A stretch of DNA of 9,818 nt from a bacterium UBA2219 (GTDB lineage: Bacteria > Desulfobacterota > Deferrimicrobia > Deferrimicrobiales > Deferrimicrobiaceae): contig DCUH01000100.1 of assembly GCA_002327765.1 (NCBI GenBank), forward strand, positions 740 to 10,557. The letters are read 5' to 3'. Shown piece by piece: positions 1 to 6,347 of the stretch (the first letter of the stretch is position 1; each line of letters opens with the position of its first letter). Position numbers and translations under genes: made by a program. The notes beneath the pieces are model-generated. The model was not told the origin of the DNA. It worked only from the letters and a program-made list of their open reading frames with translations, and ran no database searches.

Positions 1-1206
1 CCGGTTGATCCGCTCGTCGCGGTAGGCCCGCTCCGCGGGGTATTCCTGCGTGTAGCCGTACCCTCCGTAGATCTGCACGCCGTGGTCCGCCACCGTCGCC
101 ATGGCGTCGCTGCAGAACACCTTCGCGATGGCGCATTCCATGGAGTACTCCTCGATCCCCGCCTGGTACTTCTCGTAATAGTCGGGGGCCCCCTTGTCCG
201 CCTTCAGCGGCTCGAGACGCTCGTCGATCATGCCGCCGATGCGGTAGGCGACCGACTCGGAGGCGTAGGTGGCCGCAGCCATGTCGGCGAACTTCTCCCG
301 GATGGCGCCGAAGGTGCCGATGGTCACACCGAACTGCTTCCGCTGGTTCGCGTACTGCGCCGACTCGGCGATGATGTACTTCGCGCCGCCCGTGACGCAG
401 GCGCCCAGCTTCAGCCGCCCGACGTTCAGGACGTTGAAGGCGATCTTGTGCCCCTTGCCGATCTCGCCCAGTACGTTCTCCACGGGAACCTGCGCGTCCT
501 CCAGGATGACCGGGGTCGTCGAGGAGCCCTTGATCCCCATCTTCTTCTCTTCGGGGCCGTGGGAGACGCCGGGGAAGGTGCGCTCCACGAGAAACGCCGT
601 GAATTGCGTCCGGTCGATCTTGGCGAAGACGGTGTAGAGGTCCGCGAAGCTGCCGTTGGTGATGTACTGCTTCGTCCCGTTGAGGATGTAGTGCTTGCCG
701 TCCGGCGACAGCGTGGCGACCGTGCGGCAGCTCATCGCGTCGCTTCCGGCCTCGGGCTCGGTGAGGCAGTAGGCCGCGATCCACTCGGCGGAGATGATCT
801 TCGGAAGGTATTTCTCCTTCTGCGCCTTCGTCCCGTAGTACACGAGCGGAAGCGTCCCGATCCCCGAGTGGGCGGTGACCGCCGTCGAGAACCCGCCATA
901 GATGGACGCCTTCTCCGCGGCGATCAGCCCCGTCGTCTTGGACAGCTCGAGCCCGCCGTACTCCTCGGGGGCGTCGATCGTGAGCATGCCCAGCTCGCCG
1001 AACTGGCGCAGCAGCTTCACCATCAGCTCGAAGTCGTGCTCTTCCAGCTTCTCGACGTTCGGCAGCACCTCGTTCCGGACGAACTGGTCCGTCGTGTCGG
1101 CGATGGAAATCTGCTCTTCCGTGAAATCTTCCGGTGTGAACACGTCCCCGGGGGGAACGTCCGCGATCAGGAATTCTCCGCCTTTCAAAAGCTTTTCGGG
1201 GGCCAT
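1..1206 (-). CDS. fadE: Acyl-CoA dehydrogenase, FadE type (C-terminus beyond window)
   Basis: FAD-dependent enzyme that oxidises acyl-CoA to trans-2-enoyl-CoA, the first step of beta-oxidation. 402 residues are visible and the frame is open to base 1. The N-terminal stretch KGGEFLI, then FTPEDFTEEQ (about 8-32), resembles the Bacillus FadE-like, roughly 590-residue acyl-CoA dehydrogenases rather than the 380-residue short type. FAD/substrate signatures include AYCLTEPEAGSDAM (145-158), YITNGSFADLYTVFAKI (181-197), SAQYANQRKQFG (282-293) and QIYGGYGYTQEYP (378-390) followed by RDERINR at the edge. In this family the catalytic Glu sits in an FEGT motif immediately after that point, so it is not visible here. 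The start at 1206 is supported by GAGGT at 1213-1217, six bases upstream. It has its own promoter and follows the PEP-CTERM gene and its terminator, so it is probably transcribed separately from fadNA. Family assignment is strong; chain-length preference is unknown. Confidence 0.93.
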   Translation of the reverse strand, partial: MAPEKLLKGGEFLIADVPPGDVFTPEDFTEEQISIADTTDQFVRNEVLPNVEKLEEHDFELMVKLLRQFGELGMLTIDAPEEYGGLELSKTTGLIAAEKASIYGGFSTAVTAHSGIGTLPLVYYGTKAQKEKYLPKIISAEWIAAYCLTEPEAGSDAMSCRTVATLSPDGKHYILNGTKQYITNGSFADLYTVFAKIDRTQFTAFLVERTFPGVSHGPEEKKMGIKGSSTTPVILEDAQVPVENVLGEIGKGHKIAFNVLNVGRLKLGACVTGGAKYIIAESAQYANQRKQFGVTIGTFGAIREKFADMAAATYASESVAYRIGGMIDERLEPLKADKGAPDYYEKYQAGIEEYSMECAIAKVFCSDAMATVADHGVQIYGGYGYTQEYPAERAYRDERINR

Positions 1207-1229
1207 TTTTTTACCTCGCACTCGGGCTT

Positions 1230-1245
1230 CCCCTGTTACCAGGGG
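1230..1245 (-). promoter_or_regulatory. GNRA-capped hairpin in the fadE leader
   Basis: On the minus strand the sequence is CCCCTG-GTAA-CAGGGG: a perfect 6-bp stem closed by GUAA, a GNRA tetraloop, in RNA. It would begin about five bases from the 5' end of a transcript initiated at the predicted fadE promoter and ends 23 bases before the start codon, leaving the ribosome binding site free. A 5' stabilising hairpin is one reading; a protein-binding dyad on DNA is another. Confidence 0.4.
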
Positions 1246-1256
1246 TTCATGGGGAT

Positions 1257-1285
1257 ATCATACTTACACTTAACGTTCATGTAAA
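1257..1285 (-). promoter_or_regulatory. Sigma-70-type promoter of fadE, with internal dyad
   Basis: On the minus strand TTTACA (1285-1280) and TATGAT (1262-1257) are separated by exactly 17 bp, each one base off the consensus. Initiation would fall near 1250, giving a leader of about 44 bases. It lies just downstream of the PEP-CTERM terminator, so fadE need not depend on read-through. The spacer contains an inverted repeat TTACA-N11-TGTAA (1264-1284), suitably placed for a repressor, although no regulator can be named from it. Confidence 0.6.
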
Positions 1286-1296
1286 GTACGGCGTCC

Positions 1297-1326
1297 AAAA
1301 AAAAACGGGGCGAATTTCGCCCCGTT
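1297..1326 (-). terminator. Rho-independent terminator after the PEP-CTERM gene
   Basis: A perfect palindrome with 11-bp arms and a single central base (AACGGGGCGAA / TTCGCCCCGTT, 1304-1326) is followed on the minus strand by an unbroken run of nine T (1305-1297). It begins about 40 bases after the stop codon of the PEP-CTERM miniprotein. The plus-strand side is followed by TTGTTTGATTTTT, so weak termination in the other direction is possible, but no plus-strand gene ends here. Confidence 0.85.
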
Positions 1327-1365
1327 GTTTGATTTTTAAGGTCGCTGTCCGTCGGCGGCCCGATA

Positions 1366-1533
1366 TTACCTCTTGAACTTTCTGCGGCCCCAGACAGCGA
1401 TCCCCACCATGCCTGCCCCGAGAAGCACGAGCACACCCGGCTCCGCCGGCAACGCGCCGCCGATGGATGCCTGCCCGACTCCGCTGAGGAGGCCTCCGAG
1501 AATCACCAGCATGACGATCAGGGCGATTTTCAT
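1366..1533 (-). CDS. PEP-CTERM sorting-domain miniprotein (55 aa)
   Basis: A 55-residue protein made almost entirely of targeting signals. Residues 1-22 form a signal peptide: MKIALIVML start, hydrophobic core to about residue 16, likely cleavage after GQA. Residues 29-55 form a PEP-CTERM signal: PAEPGVLVLLGAG, a hydrophobic helix, then the basic tail WGRRKFKR. In this family the signal is cut and the protein attached or released by an exosortase (EpsH/XrtA) in the inner membrane, usually in organisms making extracellular polysaccharide. Only about 6-8 residues (SIGGALP region) lie between the two signals, whereas family members normally carry a sizeable domain there. The start at 1533 has AAAGGTG (1540-1546) six bases upstream; an ATG at 1549 is in another frame. 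A strong terminator follows and a sigma-54-like promoter lies upstream, arguing for a real expressed gene. It could alternatively be a truncated remnant of a larger PEP-CTERM protein. Confidence 0.8.
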   Translation of the reverse strand: MKIALIVMLVILGGLLSGVGQASIGGALPAEPGVLVLLGAGMVGIAVWGRRKFKR

Positions 1534-1608
1534 GCGTTTCACCTTTCATCCGTGAACATGGAGCACATCATACCAAACCGTGAATCCCCTGTCTCTGGAC
1601 ATATATTT

Positions 1609-1626
1609 CTGCACCTTTGATGCCAA
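1609..1626 (-). promoter_or_regulatory. Sigma-54 (RpoN) -24/-12 promoter of the PEP-CTERM gene
   Basis: Minus-strand TTGGCATCAAAGGTGCAG carries GG (-24) and GC (-12) at the exact RpoN spacing. Compared with TGGCAC-N5-TTGC it differs at one base in each element. Initiation would be near 1599, leaving about 65 bases of leader before the start at 1533. PEP-CTERM genes in several Proteobacteria are known to be driven by RpoN with the PrsK/PrsR two-component system, which fits; the assignment here rests on motif and position only. Confidence 0.6.
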
Positions 1627-1636
1627 CCCGAAATTA

Positions 1637-1662
1637 CAGACAAGTGGTTGATACTGCAGACA
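1637..1662. repeat. Direct repeat CAGACA, 20-bp spacing
   Basis: Two copies of CAGACA (1637-1642 and 1657-1662) are separated by two turns of the helix, just upstream of the -24 element of the PEP-CTERM promoter. Possibly a tandem protein-binding site, but six-base repeats in 250 bp can arise by chance. Confidence 0.25.
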
Positions 1663-1706
1663 TAATATTTTTCATTCACGTAAGATATAAATATAAATTG
1701 AACTTC

Positions 1707-1724
1707 TGGGTAAAAATTTGCCCA
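1707..1724. promoter_or_regulatory. Dyad suited to an RpoN enhancer-binding protein
   Basis: TGGGTAAA-AA-TTTGCCCA is an 18-bp inverted repeat with one non-complementary pair. Its centre is about 117 bp upstream of the predicted initiation site near 1599, within the usual range for activators of sigma-54 promoters. It sits in the AT-rich spacer 1550-1775, which holds no gene that I can support and contrasts with the GC-rich surroundings. It has no T-run after it, so it does not look like a terminator of the upstream sensor remnant. Confidence 0.4.
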
Positions 1725-1777
1725 TTTGCGGCAACATACTCTCTCGAGCGCCTCTCAACCGCCGACTCAAACGTGGT

Positions 1778-2522
1778 TTACGAGTTCCCGGTCGGTGTTC
1801 CGGTCGGTTCGGCCGCATCGCCCGGCGGGCGCGATTCCCTGCGGCGGGCAAGGTCCCCCCCCGCTTCGGCCGCGCGTTCGGCGACCCTCGCCTCCATCTC
1901 CTCGAGCACGACCTGCAGCGTTTCCTCCGCTTCCCTTCGCCTCGCGTGGTCGGTCAACAGGATCCCCGTACCCTCGATCCTCGCCGACAGGGTGTCCTCC
2001 CCGAGCAGCGCCGCGGCGGACCGGTTGAGGTTCTCCACGCGCCCGTCCCTGTCGAGGAAGAACGCCTCCTCGACCCGGTTGAAGAACCCCTCCAGGTGCC
2101 TGCGGAGCCGCACCTCTTCATCCCGTGGAAACCCCTCGCCCCGGACCAGGTCGAAGCAGAGCTTCCGGAAATATCTGAGCAGGATGAAGGAGAGACGCAA
2201 TTCCATGCAGATCCCTGTGGCGTCCCTCCTCGAGGGCACCGAACGCTGCGGCCGCGTCGGGCCGGGCGCTTCCCACGGCCGAGGAAAGAGCGGAGATCGA
2301 TGCGCGCCAGACCTCCTCGTTCGCGGGGACGGCCGAAGCGTAGCCGTTCCGGCGGATGTACGAAAGGATCCTTTCGACGAGCCAGGATTCGCTGCCCGCC
2401 AACAGGTCGCGCAATCGCTCCATGGGCGCCGCCTTTTCGAGGCCGGTTTCGTCCCGCGGAAGAAGGAATCGGACGTTCGTCCATGGTATCCCGTAAGACC
2501 CGGTTTGATGAATATAGCTCAT
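1778..2522 (-). pseudogene. Frameshifted sensor-protein remnant (N-terminal sensory domain plus PAS scrap)
   Basis: Two minus-strand reading frames join into one recognisable protein. The first (from 2522, or more likely from an internal ATG at 2423, MERLRDLLAG) resembles the helical N-terminal domain of some deltaproteobacterial sensor kinases: ILSYIRRNGY, EEVWRASISALS, AAFGALEEGRHRD. At about 2205-2216 the homology passes to another frame, continuing with ELRLSFILLRYFRKLCFDLV, FFNRVEEAFFLDRDGR and NRSAAALLG, then a PAC-like ILLTDHARRREAEETL and a coiled-coil segment (EEMEARVAERAAEAG), ending at 1778. The middle of the PAS fold is missing, and no histidine-kinase, GGDEF or output domain follows. 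The 5' end abuts the fadA terminator, leaving no obvious room for a promoter. A sequencing error could explain the shift but not the missing PAS core and output domain. The sensory-domain family is recalled from memory rather than searched. Confidence 0.6.
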
Positions 2523-2546
2523 GCCTTTCCCCGGCCCGGGGCCCCG

Positions 2547-2590
2547 AAAAAAAGGAAGGGGCGTCCCCGCGACCCGCGCGGGAACGCCCC
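2547..2590 (-). terminator. Rho-independent terminator of the fadNA operon
   Basis: On the minus strand a 14-bp stem (2590-2577 with 2571-2558, one G-U pair) and a five-base loop are followed by TTCC and then seven T (2553-2547). It begins about 35 bases after the fadA stop codon. On the plus strand the G-U becomes a C-A mismatch and the downstream T-run is short, so the intended direction is minus. Confidence 0.88.
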
Positions 2591-2625
2591 CTTTTACGGC
2601 GCTCCGTCCGGCCGTGCCGGCCCGG

Positions 2626-3804
2626 TCACTCCCTCTCGAACAGCCCCGCGGCGCCCATCCCGCCGCCGATGCACATCGACACCACGCCCAGACCCGCCCC
2701 GCGCCGCTTCATCTCGTGGAGCAGCGTCGCGGTGAGCTTGGCGCCCGTGCAGCCGAGGGGATGGCCCAGCGCGATCGCCCCGCCGTTCACGTTCACCTTG
2801 TCGGGATCGAGCGACAGCTCCCGGATGACCGGAAGCGCCTGGGCGGCGAACGCCTCGTTCAGCTCGAACAGGTCCACCCGCGTCTGCTTGACGCGCATGC
2901 GCTTGAGCAGCTTCGGGATCGCCTCCTTGGGCCCGAGTCCCATCACGTCCGGCGCCACGCCCGCAACGGCGTAGCCCAGGAAACGCGCCATCGGCTCCAC
3001 GCCGAGCTCCTTGAGCGCCTTCTCGGACACCACGATGGACGCCGCCGCGCCGTCGCTCATCTGGGAGGAGTTCCCCGCGGTGACCGTTCCCTGCGCGGTG
3101 AAGGCGGGCTTGAGCTTGGCCAGCCCCTCGATCGTCGTGTCGGCCCGCGGCCCGTCGTCCACCTCGAAGACGATCTCCTTGCGAACGGGCCTGCCGTCCT
3201 CGCCTTCCCGGAACACCACCGTGCCCACGGGGACGATCTCGCCGCGGAATTTCCCCTGTTCGATCGCTTCGAGCGCCTTCCGGTGGCTGTGGAAGGCGAA
3301 CTGGTCCTGGTCCTCCCGCGTCACCTGGTACTGCGCGGCCACCTTCTCGGCGGTCAGCCCCATCGGCAGGAACACCTCCGGCCGGGACTCGAGGACCGAC
3401 GGGTTGAAGGACGGCTTGTTCCCGCCCATGGGGACCATGGTCATCGACTCGATGCCGCCCGCTATGATGATGTCGTCGAACCCCGCCATGATCCGCTCGG
3501 CGGCCATCGCGATCGACTGCAGCCCCGAGGAGCAGAACCGGTTGATCGTCATCGCGGGGACGTGGTCGGGGATCCCCGCCATCAGCGCGCTGGTGCGGGC
3601 CACGTTCATCCCCTGCTCCGCTTCCGGCATCGCGCAGCCCATGATCACGTCGTCCACCCGGGCGGGGTCGAGGTCCGGCACCCTGGACAGGACGCCGCGG
3701 ATCGCCGCCGCGCCGAGGTCGTCGGGACGCGTGTCCTTCAGGCTCCCCTTGTACGCCTTCCCGACCGCCGTGCGCACGGAAGCTATGATATACGCCTTGC
3801 TCAT
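2626..3804 (-). CDS. fadA: Acetyl-CoA acyltransferase (3-ketoacyl-CoA thiolase)
   Basis: Cytoplasmic thiolase that cleaves 3-ketoacyl-CoA with CoA to acetyl-CoA and a shortened acyl-CoA, the last step of each beta-oxidation round. It has 392 residues, normal for the family. The nucleophile is Cys91 in NRFCSSGLQSI; the second catalytic set is His348 in GGAIALGHPLGCTGAK and Cys378 in SMCIGGGMGAA; NEAF (316-319) and the GNSSQMSDGAAA loop (244-255) are intact. Good ribosome binding site (GGGAGGAA) 8-10 bases before the start at 3804. It lies 21 bp downstream of the fadN-like gene on the same strand, so the two are co-transcribed and probably work together as a trifunctional unit. A biosynthetic acetyl-CoA acetyltransferase has a similar fold, but the fadN neighbour argues for degradation. 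Confidence 0.95.
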   Translation of the reverse strand: MSKAYIIASVRTAVGKAYKGSLKDTRPDDLGAAAIRGVLSRVPDLDPARVDDVIMGCAMPEAEQGMNVARTSALMAGIPDHVPAMTINRFCSSGLQSIAMAAERIMAGFDDIIIAGGIESMTMVPMGGNKPSFNPSVLESRPEVFLPMGLTAEKVAAQYQVTREDQDQFAFHSHRKALEAIEQGKFRGEIVPVGTVVFREGEDGRPVRKEIVFEVDDGPRADTTIEGLAKLKPAFTAQGTVTAGNSSQMSDGAAASIVVSEKALKELGVEPMARFLGYAVAGVAPDVMGLGPKEAIPKLLKRMRVKQTRVDLFELNEAFAAQALPVIRELSLDPDKVNVNGGAIALGHPLGCTGAKLTATLLHEMKRRGAGLGVVSMCIGGGMGAAGLFERE

Positions 3805-3825
3805 CGTCGTATTCCTCCCTGCCGC

Positions 3826-6234
3826 CTAGTTGCGCAGCGGCTTCCCTTTCATCAGCATGTGCGTGATCCGCGCCTGGGTCTTCTCCTCGCCGCAGAGCGA
3901 CAGGAATTCCTCGCGCTCCATGTCGAGCAACTCCTGCTCGGTGCGCAGCGTCCCCGCCGGGACGTCGCCGCCCGTCAGGATGCGGGCGATCTTGAGGGCG
4001 ATCTTCTCGTCGTGGTCGCTGATCTGCCCCGCCGCCTTCATCGCGAAGAGCCCGTACACGAACTGCGGATACGCCGAGCGGCCGGGGACCTTGATGTCGG
4101 TGCGGGGTTTCGGCGCCTCGTACCCTTCCTTGAGCATCCCCAGGACGGTGTTCTTCGCGTCCTGGATCAGGAAGTCGCGCTGGACCGTGATGCGGTCCGA
4201 GGGGCGGAGGAACCCCATCTCCCGGGCCTCCTTCGCCGACGTGGAGACCTTGGCCATCCCGATCGTCTCGAACGCCTTCCGCAGGAACGGAAGTTGGTCG
4301 ACGTTCACGCCGTCGGGGATCCCCTCCAGGTGGCGGATCGCCATCTCCTTGCAGCCGCCGCCGGCGGGCAAAAGACCCACGCCCACCTCGACGAGCCCCA
4401 TGTACGTCTCGGCCGCCGCGCGGATCCGGTCGGAGCCGAGGCACATCTCGACACCGCCGCCCAGCACCACGCCCGCCGGGGCCGCCACCACCGGGGCCCC
4501 CGAGTACCGGAGCCGCATGCAGCAGTCCTGGAACCCCTTGACGATCTTCTCGAGCTCGTCCCACTGCTTGTTCTGCGCGGCGAGGAAGACCATCATGATG
4601 TTCGCGCCGGCGCAGAAATACTCCGAGTGGTTGGCGATCACCATCCCCGCGAAATCCTTTTCGCAGAGATCCACGCCTTCCATCAGCATGCTGACCACGT
4701 CGGCGTCGACCGTGTTCATCTTCGTGCGGAACTCGGCGCACAGGACCCCGTCGCCGATGTCGTACAGCGTCGCGCCGGCGTTCTTCTTCACGACCTTGTT
4801 CCGGTCCGCGACGGCCGGGAGGAAGATCACGTTCGGAGAGATCGGCGCGGGGACGTACTTCCCGGCGGCGAAGTCGTAGAACTCGAGCTTCCCGTCCACC
4901 CGGCGGTAGAAGGAGGCGGCCCCCCCGGCGAGCATCTTCTCGACGGCTTCCGGCACGGCCTTCCCTTCCGCCTTCATCCGCGCCACCGAGTCCGCGACGC
5001 CGATGGCGTCCCAGGTCTCGAACGGCCCGAGGGTCCAGTTGAAGCCCCACTTCATCGCGTTGTCGACGTTGAAGACGTCGTCCGCGATCTCGGGGATCCG
5101 CTTCGCCGCGTAGACCAGCGACTCGGCGAGGACGTCCCACGCGTACTTCGCCGCCTTGTCGTCAGCCGAGATCACCTTGCGGATCCGCAAGCCGACGTTC
5201 TCCTCCCCCTTCGCCGCCTCGAGCGAGGGGAAGGAGACCTTCTCCACCGGGCGGTATTCGAGGGTGTCGTAGTCGAGGACCAGCTTCTTCTTGGCCTCGC
5301 CCTTCCCCTCCACCTTGAAGAAGCCCGCGCCCGCCTTGCGGCCCAGGAGCTTGCGGGAGACCATCTCCTTCACGAAGGGGGGCGGCAGGAACTTCTCCCG
5401 GTCCGGGTCGCCGGGAAGGTTCTCGTACACGTTGTCAGAAACGTGGAGCAGCGTGTCGATCCCCACCAGGTCCGCCGTCCCGAACGCGGCGGACTTCGGG
5501 CGGCCCATCGCCGGGCCCAGAACCTTGTCCACCTCCTCGATCTTCAGACCGTCGCGCATCATCGCGTGCATCGCGTACATCATTGCGTAGACGCCGACGC
5601 GGTTCCCGACGAAGTTCGGCGTGTCCTTGCCGTAGACGATCCCCTTCCCCAGGACCCGCTCGCCGAAGTCGGCGACGCCGGAGAGGATCTCCGGGTCGGT
5701 GTCCTCGCCCGCCACCAGCTCGAGGAGCTTCATGTAGCGGACGGGGTTGAAGAAGTGGGTGACGAGGAAGTGGCGGCGGAAGTCGGCGCCCCGCCCCTCC
5801 ATCATCCGGGCGATGGAGATCCCCGAGGTGTTCGAGGAGACGATCATCCCGGGCTTCCAGAACTTCTCGATCCTCGCGTAGAGCGCCTGCTTGATCGCCA
5901 GGTTCTCCACGACCACCTCGATGACCCAGTCGCACCCGGCGATCTTCTCCAGGTCGTCCTCGAAGTTGCCGATCGAGATCAGGCCAAGGTCCTTCTTCGT
6001 GTAGATCAGCGACGGCTTGCTCTTCCGGATCGTCTCGAGCCCTTTCAGCGCGAACCGGTTGCGGAAGGCGGGGCTGTCCGTCGTGATCCCCTTCTTCTGG
6101 TCCTCCTCCGAAAGCGCCGGGGGGACGATGTCGAGCATCAGGCAGGGGATCCCGGCGTTGGCCAGGTGCGCGGCGATCCCGGAGCCCATGACGCCGGCCC
6201 CCAGGACGGCTGCCCTGCGGATTTTCGGAAACAT
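3826..6234 (-). CDS. fadN: 3-hydroxyacyl-CoA dehydrogenase / enoyl-CoA hydratase fusion (FadN type)
   Basis: Bifunctional beta-oxidation enzyme that hydrates trans-2-enoyl-CoA and oxidises L-3-hydroxyacyl-CoA with NAD. 802 residues. The dehydrogenase comes first: Rossmann motif GAGVMGSG (12-19), catalytic His160 in THFFNPVRYMK and Glu172 in LELVAG, NRVGVY (211-216), and C-terminal 3HCDH segments to about 470. The hydratase follows (about 485-700): CAGANIMM oxyanion loop (541-548), GGGVEM with Glu596, and VEVGVG with Glu616, the two acidic catalytic positions. This order is the reverse of E. coli FadB (hydratase first) and matches Bacillus FadN, which is of similar length. The start at 6234 is chosen over an in-frame ATG at 6336 because AGGAGGAA lies just upstream and the protein then begins MFPKIRRAAVLGAG; the longer version adds 34 unrelated residues and covers the promoter. 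First gene of the fadNA operon. Confidence 0.94.
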   Translation of the reverse strand: MFPKIRRAAVLGAGVMGSGIAAHLANAGIPCLMLDIVPPALSEEDQKKGITTDSPAFRNRFALKGLETIRKSKPSLIYTKKDLGLISIGNFEDDLEKIAGCDWVIEVVVENLAIKQALYARIEKFWKPGMIVSSNTSGISIARMMEGRGADFRRHFLVTHFFNPVRYMKLLELVAGEDTDPEILSGVADFGERVLGKGIVYGKDTPNFVGNRVGVYAMMYAMHAMMRDGLKIEEVDKVLGPAMGRPKSAAFGTADLVGIDTLLHVSDNVYENLPGDPDREKFLPPPFVKEMVSRKLLGRKAGAGFFKVEGKGEAKKKLVLDYDTLEYRPVEKVSFPSLEAAKGEENVGLRIRKVISADDKAAKYAWDVLAESLVYAAKRIPEIADDVFNVDNAMKWGFNWTLGPFETWDAIGVADSVARMKAEGKAVPEAVEKMLAGGAASFYRRVDGKLEFYDFAAGKYVPAPISPNVIFLPAVADRNKVVKKNAGATLYDIGDGVLCAEFRTKMNTVDADVVSMLMEGVDLCEKDFAGMVIANHSEYFCAGANIMMVFLAAQNKQWDELEKIVKGFQDCCMRLRYSGAPVVAAPAGVVLGGGVEMCLGSDRIRAAAETYMGLVEVGVGLLPAGGGCKEMAIRHLEGIPDGVNVDQLPFLRKAFETIGMAKVSTSAKEAREMGFLRPSDRITVQRDFLIQDAKNTVLGMLKEGYEAPKPRTDIKVPGRSAYPQFVYGLFAMKAAGQISDHDEKIALKIARILTGGDVPAGTLRTEQELLDMEREEFLSLCGEEKTQARITHMLMKGKPLRN

Positions 6235-6279
6235 CGTTTCTTCCTCCTGTCTGTCGCTTGGGTTTGTCCTGGACAGATG

Positions 6280-6297
6280 ACTGAATGATGATTCAGT
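6280..6297. promoter_or_regulatory. 18-bp palindrome, likely operator between fadN and hemW
   Basis: ACTGAAT-GATG-ATTCAGT is a perfect inverted repeat with 7-bp arms. It lies just downstream of the predicted fadN initiation site, where a bound repressor would block transcription, and would also cover the -35 region of any hemW promoter. Size and symmetry resemble operators of TetR-family regulators of fatty-acid degradation; the TGAAT/ATTCA arms recall the Bacillus FadR site. No regulator gene is in the window, so the identity of the protein is inference. Confidence 0.6.
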
Positions 6298-6305
6298 ATT
6301 TGGAA

Positions 6306-6311
6306 TACAAT
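6306..6311 (+). promoter_or_regulatory. Possible -10 element for hemW
   Basis: TACAAT, one base off TATAAT, lies 42 bases before the chosen hemW start. No acceptable -35 hexamer is found 16-18 bp upstream, where the palindrome at 6280-6297 lies, so this is tentative. Confidence 0.25.
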
Positions 6312-6336
6312 TAACGCATCCCCGCCGACATGTCAA
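6308..6336 (-). promoter_or_regulatory. Sigma-70-type promoter of fadNA
   Basis: On the minus strand a perfect TTGACA (6336-6331) is followed after 17 bp by TAATTG (6313-6308), a weak -10. Initiation would be near 6301, with the 6280-6297 palindrome at about +4 to +21. The leader is about 67 bases and ends in a strong AGGAGG. The perfect -35 with a weak -10 suits a regulated promoter. Confidence 0.5.
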
Positions 6337-6347
6337 GGCGTGAGAGA

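Noticed and set aside
82..1284. 400-codon plus-strand open frame opposite fadE
   Set aside because: Antisense shadow; no recognisable motif, and the opposite strand encodes a clear acyl-CoA dehydrogenase.
1277..1549. 90-codon minus-strand frame overlapping the PEP-CTERM gene
   Set aside because: Arg-rich, no motif, and runs through the terminator; the frame starting at 1533 gives a coherent signal peptide and sorting signal.
1707..1724. Dyad considered as a terminator for the sensor remnant
   Set aside because: Short A/T-rich arms and no T-run after it on the minus strand; position suits an upstream activator site better.
2521..6288. Very long open frame (1255 codons) on the plus strand
   Set aside because: It runs antisense to fadA and fadN, whose catalytic motifs are intact; its translation is His/Arg/Asp/Leu-rich low complexity, the usual shadow of GC-rich coding DNA. 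The same applies to the 848-codon minus frame at 2594-5140 overlapping both genes.
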